Source: Dermatophilus congolensis (GTDB lineage: Bacteria; Actinomycetota; Actinomycetes; Actinomycetales; Dermatophilaceae). Taken from it: DNA of 64,000 nucleotides. The translations under genes were made by a program, and so were the position numbers. Below are positions 1 through 8,094 of the stretch, one piece after another. The DNA is taken from the NCBI RefSeq assembly GCF_900187045.1, contig NZ_LT906453.1:2563821-2627820 (forward strand), in the 5' to 3' direction. Position 1 is the first letter of the stretch. Each line of letters begins with the position of its first letter. The notes under the pieces were generated by a model. That model was given only the letters and a program-made list of their open reading frames with translations. It did not search any database and was not told the origin of the DNA.

Positions 1-85
1 CGATGTTGTCTGAAACCGCGTCAATCCATTTACGGTTCGTTGACAACCCTGACGCTGCGATGTTCATCGAATCGAACATGCTCAT
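1..85 (-). CDS. flgC: Flagellar basal-body rod protein FlgC, 5' end only
   Basis: Only the first 28 codons lie in the window; the gene runs off the left edge. The start is ATG at 85, preceded by an AAGGGAGA Shine-Dalgarno. The N-terminus shows the rod-protein pattern MNIAASGL followed by DAVSDNI, the helix that packs in the rod and hook core. FlgC is a proximal rod subunit exported by the flagellar secretion system. It follows flgB in the same direction, which is the usual flgB-flgC order. Too little is present to judge integrity. Confidence 0.85.
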   Translation of the reverse strand, partial: MSMFDSMNIAASGLSTNRKWIDAVSDNI

Positions 86-152
86 GTGCGTCTCCCTTCA
101 TCGAATCCGTGAGCTGGCGCGGCTCCACGGGCCTGGAGTCTTATCGGCCGTT

Positions 153-506
153 TCACTGACCAATAGCGTTCTTGATGCCGTTGAATTTGTTGGTGAGCGC
201 TTGGGCGATCAGCTGGGTGTGCAGAACGGTTTCTTGCCCGGCCAGAGTTTCTTCATCGAGATTGACGTTCGAGCCGTTGGCGCGCGTGGGCTCAAGGCTG
301 CGGGCGGTAGCTATCTCAGTCAGGCGAGGGTCTTCGCCGTCGGCGAGAGCTTGCCGCAAGCTGGCTTCGAAGTCGACTTTCCCTGCAAGAAATCCGGGGG
401 TATCAACGTTGGCGAGGTTGTCGGAGATGGTGCGTTGCCGCGCCGCCAGGCCGGACATTGCTTGGCTCAACGTCCGCATGGTCACGTCGCTGATGAAATC
501 GTTCAT
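153..506 (-). CDS. flgB: Flagellar basal-body rod protein FlgB
   Basis: About 117 residues, near the usual 115-140 for FlgB. FlgB is the first proximal rod subunit outside the export gate. The N-terminus MNDFISDVTMRTLSQAMSG leads into the rod motif ISDNLANVDTPGF; the C-terminal helix ends TNKFNGIKNAIGQ. I chose ATG 506 because a GGGGG tract lies 7 bases upstream; ATG 512 would add two residues. The frame stays open to 674, but that extension is not rod-like. A gap of about 260 bp with a hairpin separates it from cheR, so the flgB-flgC pair may have its own promoter. Confidence 0.92.
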   Translation of the reverse strand: MNDFISDVTMRTLSQAMSGLAARQRTISDNLANVDTPGFLAGKVDFEASLRQALADGEDPRLTEIATARSLEPTRANGSNVNLDEETLAGQETVLHTQLIAQALTNKFNGIKNAIGQ

Positions 507-579
507 CCGCATACCCCCAAAGAAATCCGGTGATGAAGCGCAGGGGCAGCCCGCACATCGCCACGAGTGGTCGCTGTAC

Positions 580-607
580 TGATCGGCTGTGGCTGGGGTT
601 TTCCTTA
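580..607 (-). promoter_or_regulatory. Weak sigma-28-like promoter candidate before flgB
   Basis: The minus strand reads GCCGATCA at 587-580, close to the sigma-28 -10 element. At the 15-base spacing used by the stronger sites the -35 is TAAGG (607-603), a poor match, although TTAA overlaps it. A transcript from here would have a leader of about 65 bases to flgB. Confidence 0.35.
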
Positions 608-702
608 ACCGATTCGGCCCACCATTTGGTGTTTCCTTGGCCCTGAGGCAGCAACGGATCTGCTCATTAAGCAACCGGGTTCACACCTCTACGCGCTACG
701 AC

Positions 703-738
703 GTGGAGCCGGTCGCCTACAACGGCAACCGGCTCCAC
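703..738 (-). terminator. Hairpin after cheR
   Basis: An 11-bp perfect stem (GTGGAGCCGGT with ACCGGCTCCAC) encloses a 14-base loop, just past the cheR stop at 765. It probably ends the cheA-cheR transcript. No clear U tract follows. Confidence 0.6.
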
Positions 739-764
739 ATCACTGCTCCCCGCGAAGGTGGTGT

Positions 765-1583
765 TTAGTCGGGTCGATACACCGTGGCGCGGCCAATCAT
801 TTCGCGCTTCCACGAGTTGTCAATGTTCATCGTGGTCTCAGCACCACCAAGGAACAGGTAGCCATCTGGTTTGATGATTTTCCGCGCTCCCTGGAGGATT
901 TGCCGCTTCATATCCACGTCGAAGTAGATGAGCACGTTACGCAGGAAGATGATGTCCATCGAGGGCATCGGCGGCAACGGCTCAGACAAGTTCAAGAACT
1001 TTGTCTCCACCATTGCCCGCAGCCGCGAGTCGACCTGGTACTGCATACCGTGCCGAGCGAAGTAACGCACCAGAAGCGGCGCCGGCAGGCCACGGTTGAC
1101 CTCGAACTGGTTGTAGATGCCATCACGAGTACGTTTGAGCATCTGCGTATCAATATCCGTGGCCAGTAGCCGCACCCGCCATGACGGGTCAGCCCCGATC
1201 AGCTCCTGAATCAGCATCGCGATCGTGTACGGCTCCTGCCCTGAGCTGGAAGCCGCGCACCAAATGTTCAACGTGCGCTCGCGCCCTCGAGAGACGATCA
1301 GCTCCGGCAGGATCTGGTTCTGCAATGCCATGAAGGGATGTCCGTCGCGGAAGAACGAAGTTTCGTTCGTCGTCATCGCTTCGATCACTTCGTCACGCAA
1401 TGGCCCCTTCGGGGCGCTGCGCAACTTGCGGATCAAGTCGTCGACGGAAGCATCTCCTCGGCTGCGCGCCAGGGTCTGCAGCCGCGACTCGATGAGGTAT
1501 TCCTTACTGCGGTCCAGCACGATGGCCGAGCGTTCTCGCACCACAGTCGCGATGAAGTCAAGGTCATTTCCGTTAAGTGCCAT
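765..1583 (-). CDS. cheR: Chemotaxis methyltransferase CheR
   Basis: 272 residues, full length for CheR. It transfers methyl groups from S-adenosylmethionine to glutamates of chemoreceptors. The N-terminal helical domain contains MTTNETSFFRD. The Rossmann part carries WCAASSSGQEPYTIAM, the SAM-binding region, and later IIFLRNVLIYFD. ATG 1583 has an AGGAG Shine-Dalgarno. It is the last gene of cheA-cheW-cheY-cheB-cheR, 3 bp after cheB, its natural opponent in receptor adaptation. Confidence 0.96.
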   Translation of the reverse strand: MALNGNDLDFIATVVRERSAIVLDRSKEYLIESRLQTLARSRGDASVDDLIRKLRSAPKGPLRDEVIEAMTTNETSFFRDGHPFMALQNQILPELIVSRGRERTLNIWCAASSSGQEPYTIAMLIQELIGADPSWRVRLLATDIDTQMLKRTRDGIYNQFEVNRGLPAPLLVRYFARHGMQYQVDSRLRAMVETKFLNLSEPLPPMPSMDIIFLRNVLIYFDVDMKRQILQGARKIIKPDGYLFLGGAETTMNIDNSWKREMIGRATVYRPD

Positions 1584-1586
1584 GAG

Positions 1587-2774
1587 TCAGCTCCTTGGCC
1601 GGGCGGCAGCGGCGCCACGGCCCGCGTTAACGCGGGTCATGATCGCCTCGGCCAATTTGTCGAGGGAGTACTGCTGGAGTGGCAGCCCTGCGGCGACAGC
1701 CGCACCAGGCATGCCCCAGACCACGGAAGTGGCCTCGTCCTGCACGATCAGTTGCCCACCTGCAGCGAGGATGGGTTCTGCGCCGCGGTAACCGTCATGC
1801 CCCATACCCGTCATGATCACGGCCAATACGTTGCCTTTATATGCTTCGGCAATAGAGCGGAACATTGGATCTACAGCGGGGCGGCAATAGTTTTCTTGCG
1901 GCCCTTGATCTAGTTCTGCGACGGCACCTGAAGCGGTTTTCTTCACGCGCATATGCCAGTCACCAGGGGCGATCATTACCTTGCCTGGTTCGAGCCGTTC
2001 ACCTTGTTTAGCCTCAACTACCCGCAGTTTGCTGCGCGTATCAAGACGTTGGGCGAACAATTCGGTGAAAACGGGTGGCATGTGCTGGGTCACGACAATC
2101 GGGACCGGGAAATTGCCTGGCAAAGTCGATATAACGCGGGTCAACGCATCTGGACCACCGGTAGAGATACCGATCGCCACCACGTCGACAACCCCTGTGG
2201 GCTTTACCGCGCTCAGGTCAACGGGCGCGGCTCCTTGCGCAGCGCCGGGAACTCCCGCGCTCGCCGGAGGACGACCACCGAAAATACCGCGGTTCGGGGG
2301 GCCAGCCTCTGGCGGAGCACCTGCCCCGAATGCGGGACGAGCCGTAGGTAGGGCCCGAAGGGCCCGCCCGGTGAGCGACTTGATCTTGGGGATCAGTTCG
2401 CTACGAACCGCTTCCATCGACTCAGAGACGGATCCAACATTCGCCGGTTTCGCAACATAGTCACTGGCGCCTCGCTCTAGAGCATCCAGAGTGGCACCAG
2501 CACCACGCGCAGTCAGTGTGGAGAACATGATGATTGGGATTTTTGCATCCCGCTTGCGCACTTCGACGAGAGTTTGCAAACCATCCATCACGGGCATCTC
2601 AACATCCAATGTCATGATGTCCGGTTTGAGGAGCGGTAATTTCTCAAGCGCGTTCTTACCGTTAACGGCTGTACCAACAACTTCGATCTCGTTATCGGTT
2701 TTCAACACGTCCGTGATCAGACGCCGCAACACCACTGAGTCATCTGTGACCAGCACTTTAATGGGGGCACTCAT
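1587..2774 (-). CDS. cheB: Protein-glutamate methylesterase/deamidase CheB
   Basis: About 395 residues. An N-terminal receiver domain (VTDDSVVLRRL; phospho-acceptor in TLDVEMPVMDGL) and a variable Pro/Gly/Ala-rich linker at about 145-195 precede a C-terminal methylesterase domain. The triad is visible as Ser in GISTGGP, His in VTQHMPP and Asp in MTGMGHDG. ATG 2774 overlaps the cheY stop in a TGATG arrangement, implying translational coupling; GTG 2777 is an alternative. CheB demethylates receptors when phosphorylated by CheA and opposes CheR, encoded next. Confidence 0.96.
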   Translation of the reverse strand: MSAPIKVLVTDDSVVLRRLITDVLKTDNEIEVVGTAVNGKNALEKLPLLKPDIMTLDVEMPVMDGLQTLVEVRKRDAKIPIIMFSTLTARGAGATLDALERGASDYVAKPANVGSVSESMEAVRSELIPKIKSLTGRALRALPTARPAFGAGAPPEAGPPNRGIFGGRPPASAGVPGAAQGAAPVDLSAVKPTGVVDVVAIGISTGGPDALTRVISTLPGNFPVPIVVTQHMPPVFTELFAQRLDTRSKLRVVEAKQGERLEPGKVMIAPGDWHMRVKKTASGAVAELDQGPQENYCRPAVDPMFRSIAEAYKGNVLAVIMTGMGHDGYRGAEPILAAGGQLIVQDEATSVVWGMPGAAVAAGLPLQQYSLDKLAEAIMTRVNAGRGAAAARPRS

Positions 2775-3139
2775 CACACCAACCCCAGCATCGCCAACTT
2801 GCCCTCAATGACATCCGCGGTGAAGGGCTTGATCACATACTCGTGCGCACCAGCGGCGAGCGCTCGAACAATGTTGGCTTGCTCGGCCTCGGTGGTGACC
2901 ATCATGAGAGTAACGTCACGCCAATCCCGGTTCTTGCGAACCTCGACGATGAACTCCAGCCCGTTCATCACAGGCATGTTCCAGTCGATCAGGCACACAT
3001 CTGGCAGTGGCCCACGCGTCATTGCGTCAATGGCTTGCTGACCATCACCGACTGCTTCCACCTCGAATCCGAGGTTGTCCATCGTGCGCGTGAGGATGGT
3101 CCTCATCGCACGTGAGTCGTCGATCACAAGAGCTCGCAT
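2774..3139 (-). CDS. cheY: Chemotaxis response regulator CheY
   Basis: 121 residues, a single receiver domain with no output domain. The acidic pocket is in VIDDSRAMR, the phospho-acceptor Asp in CLIDWNMPVMNG, and the conserved Lys in YVIKPFTAD. Phospho-CheY is expected to bind the flagellar switch. It lies between cheW and cheB and its stop overlaps the cheB start. A second receiver protein at 7162 has the same WNMP signature, so the two may share or compete for CheA phosphate. Confidence 0.95.
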   Translation of the reverse strand: MRALVIDDSRAMRTILTRTMDNLGFEVEAVGDGQQAIDAMTRGPLPDVCLIDWNMPVMNGLEFIVEVRKNRDWRDVTLMMVTTEAEQANIVRALAAGAHEYVIKPFTADVIEGKLAMLGLV

Positions 3140-3196
3140 GCTGGTCCTCGGGGTGCAGAGACCGCTTCCGGTCTAGGGGGTACCGCGTTCAGCGGA

Positions 3197-3224
3197 TTGT
3201 CGGCTAGGAGGGTGGCGCGGTGCG
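3197..3224 (-). promoter_or_regulatory. Weak sigma-28-like promoter candidate before cheY
   Basis: The minus strand has GCCGACAA (3204-3197) with CGCAC 15 bases upstream, in the 129-bp cheW-cheY gap. Seven of eight -10 positions fit the consensus, but only the CA of the -35 does. It could give internal expression of cheY-cheB-cheR. Confidence 0.3.
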
Positions 3225-3268
3225 CCAGGTGGCCGGTTGCCCCGGGTGGGACAACCGGCGAAGGCAGA

Positions 3269-3706
3269 TCACGCCGTGACCGGCTCTTTCTCGACTGCTT
3301 TTTCTGTGTCGAGGACGAGCATGAGCTCCCGGTCGAGCTTGCATACCTTTGTCACCAGCTCACGTAGGCGTGCTGGAACGGTGTCTGGCGGAGGCTCGAA
3401 GCGGTCGACGTCCGGTTCGAGGACGTCGCCGATCTTGTCGACCAGCATGCTCGTCACTGTGTCGTCGGCGGTGCGGACTACCACGTTGGTGGTTTCCTCA
3501 CCTGGTTCGCGTGGCGGGAGCCCCATCCGTTCGCGCAGGTCCACCGTGATCACAATCTGTCCGCGTAGGTTGATCAGGCCTGAGACCTCTTTGGGGGCCA
3601 GGGGTACGCGGGTGAGTTGTTGCTCGCGGAGGACTTCTTTGACCGTGTCGACGGGGATGCCGAAGAGGTGACCGCCGAGGCGGAATGTGCAGTATTGGTT
3701 GCTCAT
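3269..3706 (-). CDS. cheW: Chemotaxis coupling protein CheW
   Basis: 145 residues, a single CheW SH3-like domain. Landmarks are FRLGGHLFGIPVD, the INLRGQIVITVDLR strand and the C-terminal VLDTEKAVE. CheW links receptors to CheA in the signalling array. ATG 3706 shares one base with the cheA stop (TGATG), and GGAGG sits 6 bases upstream inside cheA. Its fold duplicates the two CheW-like domains at the end of the neighbouring CheA. Confidence 0.95.
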   Translation of the reverse strand: MSNQYCTFRLGGHLFGIPVDTVKEVLREQQLTRVPLAPKEVSGLINLRGQIVITVDLRERMGLPPREPGEETTNVVVRTADDTVTSMLVDKIGDVLEPDVDRFEPPPDTVPARLRELVTKVCKLDRELMLVLDTEKAVEKEPVTA

Positions 3707-6180
3707 CAGAAGCCTCCTGCGTAAGCGCCGAGATCGTCTGGTTCGGGGGCGACCATCCCGGCCAGGGCGGTGTCGATGTTGAGTAGCTCGGTGACGTGCT
3801 CGTCGACGACGGCCGATCCGAGGTTGCCGCCGGTGTCCAGGTGGGTGCGGATGGCCAGTTCGTCTTCGACGATGTCGAGTACTTGGTCGACGACGAATCC
3901 GAACAGCTGCCCGTGGTACTGGCACACGACGACCTGTAGGGGCTTGTCGGCATCGACCTGGTCGTAGCTGCCGTAGTCGTCGGCTAGGCGCAGCAGCGGC
4001 AAGATGACACCGCGATACTGGACTACTTGGTTCTGGCCAACTGTTTCGATGCGAGAGATGGGGAACTCTTCGAGACGTTCGACTACCTTCAGCGGCAATG
4101 CGACTCGACGTCCCGTGGAGAGGCGTACCACCAGCAGGCTGGCAGATTCCTTTGCATCCCGGGCGCGGGCCTCTTCCAGTGCACTGTTGAACTCGGACCC
4201 TTCGGAAACCATGCCCGAAGCGTTCGCTAAGGCCATTGTGTCCAGAATCAGCGCGACCCGGCCATCACCCATCAATGTGGCCCCTGAATACAAGTCGATG
4301 CCGCGCATCTGCTTGCCCAGTGGCTTGACCACGATTTCTTCGGTGTCTTCGATGTCGTCAACGACGAGGCCGAAGCGTTGCTGGTCGGCGCGGAGAACGG
4401 CGATGAATGTGGTGTCTGATTCGCTGGGTTCTACGTTGAGTTGTTCGCGTAGGTACACCAGCGGGAGCAGGTCACCGCGTAGCCGGTAGACCGGGGTGCC
4501 CTGAATCGTTTCGAGGCGCTCGGCGGCCTGGGCAGCATCAAGCCGCACCAGTTCCAGCAGGTTGACCTGCGGGATGGCGAACATGTTGTCCTGTCCGCGC
4601 ACGAGGAGGGCTGGGATGATGGCTAGGGTCAGTGGGATTTTGATTCGGGTGGTGGTGCCTTCACCGAATGTGCTGGTGACATCGATGGTGCCGCCAATTT
4701 TTTCGATGTTGGTTTTGACCACATCCATACCGACGCCACGTCCGGAGACGTTCGAGACCTTGTCGGCGGTGGAGAAACCGGGGCGGAAGATGAGGTGGTT
4801 GGCGTCGCGGTCGGACATTTTCTCCGCGTCGTCGCGGGTGATTAGGCCCTTTTCTACCGCTTTGGCTTTGACTTTCTCGACGTTGATACCGGCACCGTCA
4901 TCGATGATTTCGATGTTGACCTGGCCACCTTCGTGGTAGGCCCGCATCGTCAACACGCCTTCGGGGTCTTTGCCTCGGGATTGGCGTACGTCTGGCGGCT
5001 CGATGCCGTGGTCACAGGAGTTACGCACCAGGTGCGTCAGTGGGTCTTTGATCGCCTCGAGGATCGTTTTGTCGAGCTCGGTTTCTTTACCTTCGAACTC
5101 CACCCGGATCTGGCGGCCTAGGGAGGTCGCTAGGTCGCGGACAACGCGGGGGAAGGTACGCCACACGTGGTCGATGGGCTGCATACGCGTCTTCATGACG
5201 CCTTCTTGCACCTCGCTGGCCACGAGCGAAAGCTGGTGCATTGATCGGACGAGCTCTGGGTCATCAGATCGGGCAGCGTGCTGGATAGCTTGGTTACGGG
5301 CCAGAACGAGTTCGCCGACGAGGTTGACGAGGCTGTCCAGCAGGTCCACGTCAACACGGATGGAGCTGTCGGCTACGGAGCGTTTGTTCTCGTCGGGTTT
5401 CTTGACCTTTGGTGCTGGTTTCTCTGCCTCTGGTGCCGCCGCTTGGGGAGCTTGAGCATCGGCAGCAGCCTGGGCTTGAGCCTCGGCTGCTGCTTTGGCT
5501 GCGTCTTGAGCAGCTGTCACTGCGGCTGCCTGGGTGACAGAGAGGTTTTCTTCCGCCGGTGTCTGTTCGGGTTGCGCAGGTACCTCTGCCGCTGGTGGTG
5601 CTGTGTCTGAGCCTGCGGGGGTGGAGGTTGCTGTTGCTACCGCAACCGCGACCGCCACCTCGGCTTCAGCTGCACCGGCGGCTTCGGCGGGGGCTGCGTC
5701 GGCAGGTGCTTCAGCTGCGGCTGCCGGGGCTGCCGCCTGCTCCCCCATCGCCAACGTGCCGGCTTTAGCTGCATCGACGACGGCCTGGGCGTCCTGGCCA
5801 TCCAAAATGGCGTGGAGCTTGGCTCGCAGTTCGTGGTACTCCTCGGTACCTTCACTGCCTTCGTTTTCGATGTTCTCCAGCAGGGCACGCACCGCGTCGA
5901 CCATCTCTAGCAGCACGGTTGTCATTGCGGGGTTGAGCGTCATCTCGCCGTCCCGCAGCTTGCTCAGCAACGACTCACCGGCGTGCGCGACTTTTTCCAG
6001 CGTGTGCAACGCAAGGAACCCTGCTGTGCCCTTAATGGTGTGCAGCGTCCGGAAGATGCTGGACAGCAGATCGCGCGACGTCGGATCCTGCTCCAACGCG
6101 AGCAAGTCCTGGTCCAGCTGATCCAGGTTCTCGTGGGATTCGACCAAGAATTCTTGGACGATCTCCTCCATGCCTTCCAT
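3706..6180 (-). CDS. cheA: Chemotaxis histidine kinase CheA with two C-terminal CheW-like domains
   Basis: 824 residues, longer than the usual 650-700. Domains in order: HPt with phosphorylated His47 in FRTLHTIKGTAGF; a very Ala/Pro-rich linker at about 145-260 where P2 would normally be; dimerisation from about 270 (VDLLDSLVNLVGELV); an ATPase with HLVRNSCDHGIE (N box), IIDDGAGIN and GRGVGMDVV; a first CheW-like P5 domain; and from about residue 670 a second CheW-like domain (VVRLSTGRRVALPL, then VVQYRGVILPLLRL). ATG 6180 has a GAGGAG Shine-Dalgarno. A strong sigma-28-type promoter lies about 40 bases upstream. CheA phosphorylates CheY and CheB. Confidence 0.96.
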   Translation of the reverse strand: MEGMEEIVQEFLVESHENLDQLDQDLLALEQDPTSRDLLSSIFRTLHTIKGTAGFLALHTLEKVAHAGESLLSKLRDGEMTLNPAMTTVLLEMVDAVRALLENIENEGSEGTEEYHELRAKLHAILDGQDAQAVVDAAKAGTLAMGEQAAAPAAAAEAPADAAPAEAAGAAEAEVAVAVAVATATSTPAGSDTAPPAAEVPAQPEQTPAEENLSVTQAAAVTAAQDAAKAAAEAQAQAAADAQAPQAAAPEAEKPAPKVKKPDENKRSVADSSIRVDVDLLDSLVNLVGELVLARNQAIQHAARSDDPELVRSMHQLSLVASEVQEGVMKTRMQPIDHVWRTFPRVVRDLATSLGRQIRVEFEGKETELDKTILEAIKDPLTHLVRNSCDHGIEPPDVRQSRGKDPEGVLTMRAYHEGGQVNIEIIDDGAGINVEKVKAKAVEKGLITRDDAEKMSDRDANHLIFRPGFSTADKVSNVSGRGVGMDVVKTNIEKIGGTIDVTSTFGEGTTTRIKIPLTLAIIPALLVRGQDNMFAIPQVNLLELVRLDAAQAAERLETIQGTPVYRLRGDLLPLVYLREQLNVEPSESDTTFIAVLRADQQRFGLVVDDIEDTEEIVVKPLGKQMRGIDLYSGATLMGDGRVALILDTMALANASGMVSEGSEFNSALEEARARDAKESASLLVVRLSTGRRVALPLKVVERLEEFPISRIETVGQNQVVQYRGVILPLLRLADDYGSYDQVDADKPLQVVVCQYHGQLFGFVVDQVLDIVEDELAIRTHLDTGGNLGSAVVDEHVTELLNIDTALAGMVAPEPDDLGAYAGGF

Positions 6181-6220
6181 CGGCAGTCTCCTCGGGGGTG
6201 GTCAATGGGAACCGCTCTGC

Positions 6221-6248
6221 TCATCGGCCCCACCGACACCGACCTGAG
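6221..6248 (-). promoter_or_regulatory. Sigma-28-type promoter of the cheA operon
   Basis: The minus strand reads CTCAG (6248-6244), 15 bases, then GCCGATGA (6228-6221). This arrangement recurs before fliC and the 19.8-kb gene. The predicted leader is about 35 bases, with the GAGGAG Shine-Dalgarno in its distal half. Confidence 0.82.
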
Positions 6249-6440
6249 CCACGTTCACCACCAACGTGTCTGCCTCGGGTTTGCGACGGCATCGCTGCAG
6301 CGTCTCTGCAGCTCCTTTGGCCCGTATATAGCAGCCCCTCTCCCCCGTATATATGCGTCGCTTGTATTCGCTGTATGTCTTGTTGCACCGAAAATGCTGC
6401 CAATACAGGCAGATCGAACCTGACCCTTGGAACGTGATCC

Positions 6441-6468
6441 CTCAAGTCCGTTGCGACACCGCCGATAT
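6441..6468 (+). promoter_or_regulatory. Sigma-28-type promoter of cheX
   Basis: CTCAA at 6441-6445, 15 bases, then GCCGATAT at 6461-6468. It is divergent from the cheA promoter, so this gap appears to be a two-way FliA-controlled regulatory region. The predicted leader to cheX is about 120 bases. Confidence 0.72.
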
Positions 6469-6598
6469 GGCGTGTGTCCACACTCATGGGCTCGAGACAC
6501 GACGGGGTTTCGCCGACGCGGCAATGCTTCCCGCCTCGGCAGATCCTCGAGACCACCCGCTCGGAGGGCGAACCCCGAGACTCACCGAAGGACCGAGA

Positions 6599-7048
6599 AT
6601 GCAACTGTTGAGCGACGACGTCGCCGCGATCGTCCAAGAGGTCTGGAGCTCAATGCTCGGACTCGACATCGAACCTATCGGCGAAACCGAGGGCGTTACA
6701 GGCCAGGCCATCGCCGGATCCGTCGGAGTCACCGGCGCTAGCGACTGCCTCATTGCCCTTGAAATGACTGTCGACACCGCCAAGCTTGTCGGAGCGACGA
6801 TGTTCATGATGGGCCTCGATGAGGTCTCCATGGGTGATGTCACCGACGCCGTCGGTGAACTCACCAACATGATCGGCGGCAACATTAAGTCTTTGTTGCC
6901 TGAACCCAGCACGCTGTCGTTGCCGGTCGTTGCCCAGGGCGAGCCACCCACGATGAAAGTTATTGGTGGGGAGACCATTCTCGCCCAGGGCTTTGCATGT
7001 GGAGATGGCCGCGTGTCTGTGACTGTGTGGAATCGCCAGGTCAAGTGA
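6599..7048 (+). CDS. cheX: CheX-type CheY-phosphatase
   Basis: 149 residues. The active-site helix of CheX/CheC-type CheY-phosphate phosphatases is visible as GELTNMIGGNIK, with the Glu-x-x-Asn signature. The C-terminal half alternates short strands (VIGGETILAQG, VSVTVWN) as in the family. One active motif, rather than two, fits CheX better than CheC. ATG 6599 is preceded by AAGGA. It heads a rightward group with a receiver protein and an orphan gene, divergent from cheA, and should remove phosphate from CheY or from the adjacent receiver. Confidence 0.87.
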   Translation: MQLLSDDVAAIVQEVWSSMLGLDIEPIGETEGVTGQAIAGSVGVTGASDCLIALEMTVDTAKLVGATMFMMGLDEVSMGDVTDAVGELTNMIGGNIKSLLPEPSTLSLPVVAQGEPPTMKVIGGETILAQGFACGDGRVSVTVWNRQVK

Positions 7049-7161
7049 GGCGCGTTCCTGCTCTCTCGCACTATCTAATCTTTCAGCCCTTTAACGCCGG
7101 GAGTGGTTCTGCTACCGGTTTTTGATTCACTGCCTGATGGGCAGTAGGAAGCGAGTTACTT

Positions 7162-7524
7162 GTGAAGGTCGTAGTCGCCGACGACAGCCGAGCAATGCGC
7201 ATGATCGTGGTCCGCACACTTCGCCAGGCTGGGTATGACTCTGCCGAGATCATCGAGTGCGAGGATGGCGCTGAGGGTTTGGCCAAGGTGAAGTCTGAGT
7301 CTCCCGATCTGGTTTTGTCTGACTGGAACATGCCGAACATGAGCGGGATTGAGTTCCTTCAGGCTCTTCGTGCCGAGGGAAACAATGTGAACTTTGGGTT
7401 CGTGACCTCTGAAGGGTCTGATGCGATGCGTGAGCAAGCTTCTGCTTCCGGAGCTTTGTTCCTTATCGCCAAGCCGTTCACTGCTGACATGTTCTCTGAG
7501 GCACTTGCGCCGGTTTTCGGCTGA
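7162..7524 (+). CDS. CheY-like response regulator, second copy
   Basis: 120 residues, a lone receiver domain. The acid pocket is in VVADDSRAMR, the phospho-acceptor in VLSDWNMPNMSG, and the Lys in IAKPFTAD. It starts at GTG 7162 after a TAGGAAG Shine-Dalgarno. It sits between cheX and an orphan gene, suggesting a dedicated receiver-phosphatase module. It could be a second motor regulator, a phosphate sink, or a regulator of the orphan downstream; the sequence does not decide. Confidence 0.93.
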   Translation: MKVVVADDSRAMRMIVVRTLRQAGYDSAEIIECEDGAEGLAKVKSESPDLVLSDWNMPNMSGIEFLQALRAEGNNVNFGFVTSEGSDAMREQASASGALFLIAKPFTADMFSEALAPVFG

Positions 7525-7530
7525 TCTGAT

Positions 7531-8019
7531 ATGCCGATCGCGATACCCGACCCCAAACCGATCAAGGACTTGTTTGAGTCGTTGCTTGGTCGGGATGTCA
7601 GCATGCTCCCTTTGGACAAGCCTGTTGTGCCTACGGCTCGACGTGCTTGCTGTGTAGGGCTCTACGTCGATACAGATCAGAATGTGAAAGCGCTGGTAGC
7701 GGCGGATCTTCCGTTGGCTGCTCGTGCTGGTGCCGCGCTTGGTCTTGTTCCTAAAGCAGGGGCAGATACCGCTATTGAGAACGATGAGTTGCCTGCTGCG
7801 TTGTACGACAACTTTTACGAGGTGATGAACATCTTCTCGTCGTTGTTCAACGTGGGTGATCCGGAGGATCACTTGAAGTTGTCTCAGGTGTTTCAGCCGG
7901 GGATGGTGATTCCGACGGATGCGGCGAAGATGCTGCGTGGGTTGGGCAAGCGCGCAGACTTCACGTTGAGTGTCGATGGGTACGGCGATGGTGCTCTGGG
8001 TGTGGTGGTTCCTTTCTGA
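7531..8019 (+). CDS. Uncharacterised protein of the chemotaxis module
   Basis: 162 residues, no recognised family. It begins 6 bases after the preceding receiver gene and is surely co-transcribed with it. No signal peptide or membrane segment is visible, so it is probably cytosolic. A helix reading LYDNFYEVMNIFSSLFN, followed by a segment with FTLSVDGYGDGALGVVV, faintly recalls the helix-then-strand layout of CheC/CheX proteins, but the Glu-x-x-Asn motif is absent. It may be a degenerate CheC-fold partner; this is inference. Confidence 0.75.
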   Translation: MPIAIPDPKPIKDLFESLLGRDVSMLPLDKPVVPTARRACCVGLYVDTDQNVKALVAADLPLAARAGAALGLVPKAGADTAIENDELPAALYDNFYEVMNIFSSLFNVGDPEDHLKLSQVFQPGMVIPTDAAKMLRGLGKRADFTLSVDGYGDGALGVVVPF

Positions 8020-8035
8020 TTGGTATCACTTACGT

Positions 8036-8082
8036 GCATGTGTGAGGGTAGCGCCCGGTGTGGGCGCCACCCTCACACATGC
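8036..8082. terminator. Bidirectional terminator hairpin
   Basis: A 14-bp perfect outer stem (GCATGTGTGAGGGT) continues through one mismatch into GCGCCC/GGGCGC around a 5-base loop. It lies between the convergent chemotaxis module and the GDP-fucose synthase gene and can serve both. Confidence 0.75.
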
Positions 8083-8094
8083 ATTGTCCGGTGG

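Noticed and set aside
141..165. GCCGATAA on the minus strand between flgB and flgC, a perfect sigma-28 -10
   Set aside because: No -35 match at the 15-base spacing (GCTAT), and it overlaps the end of flgB.
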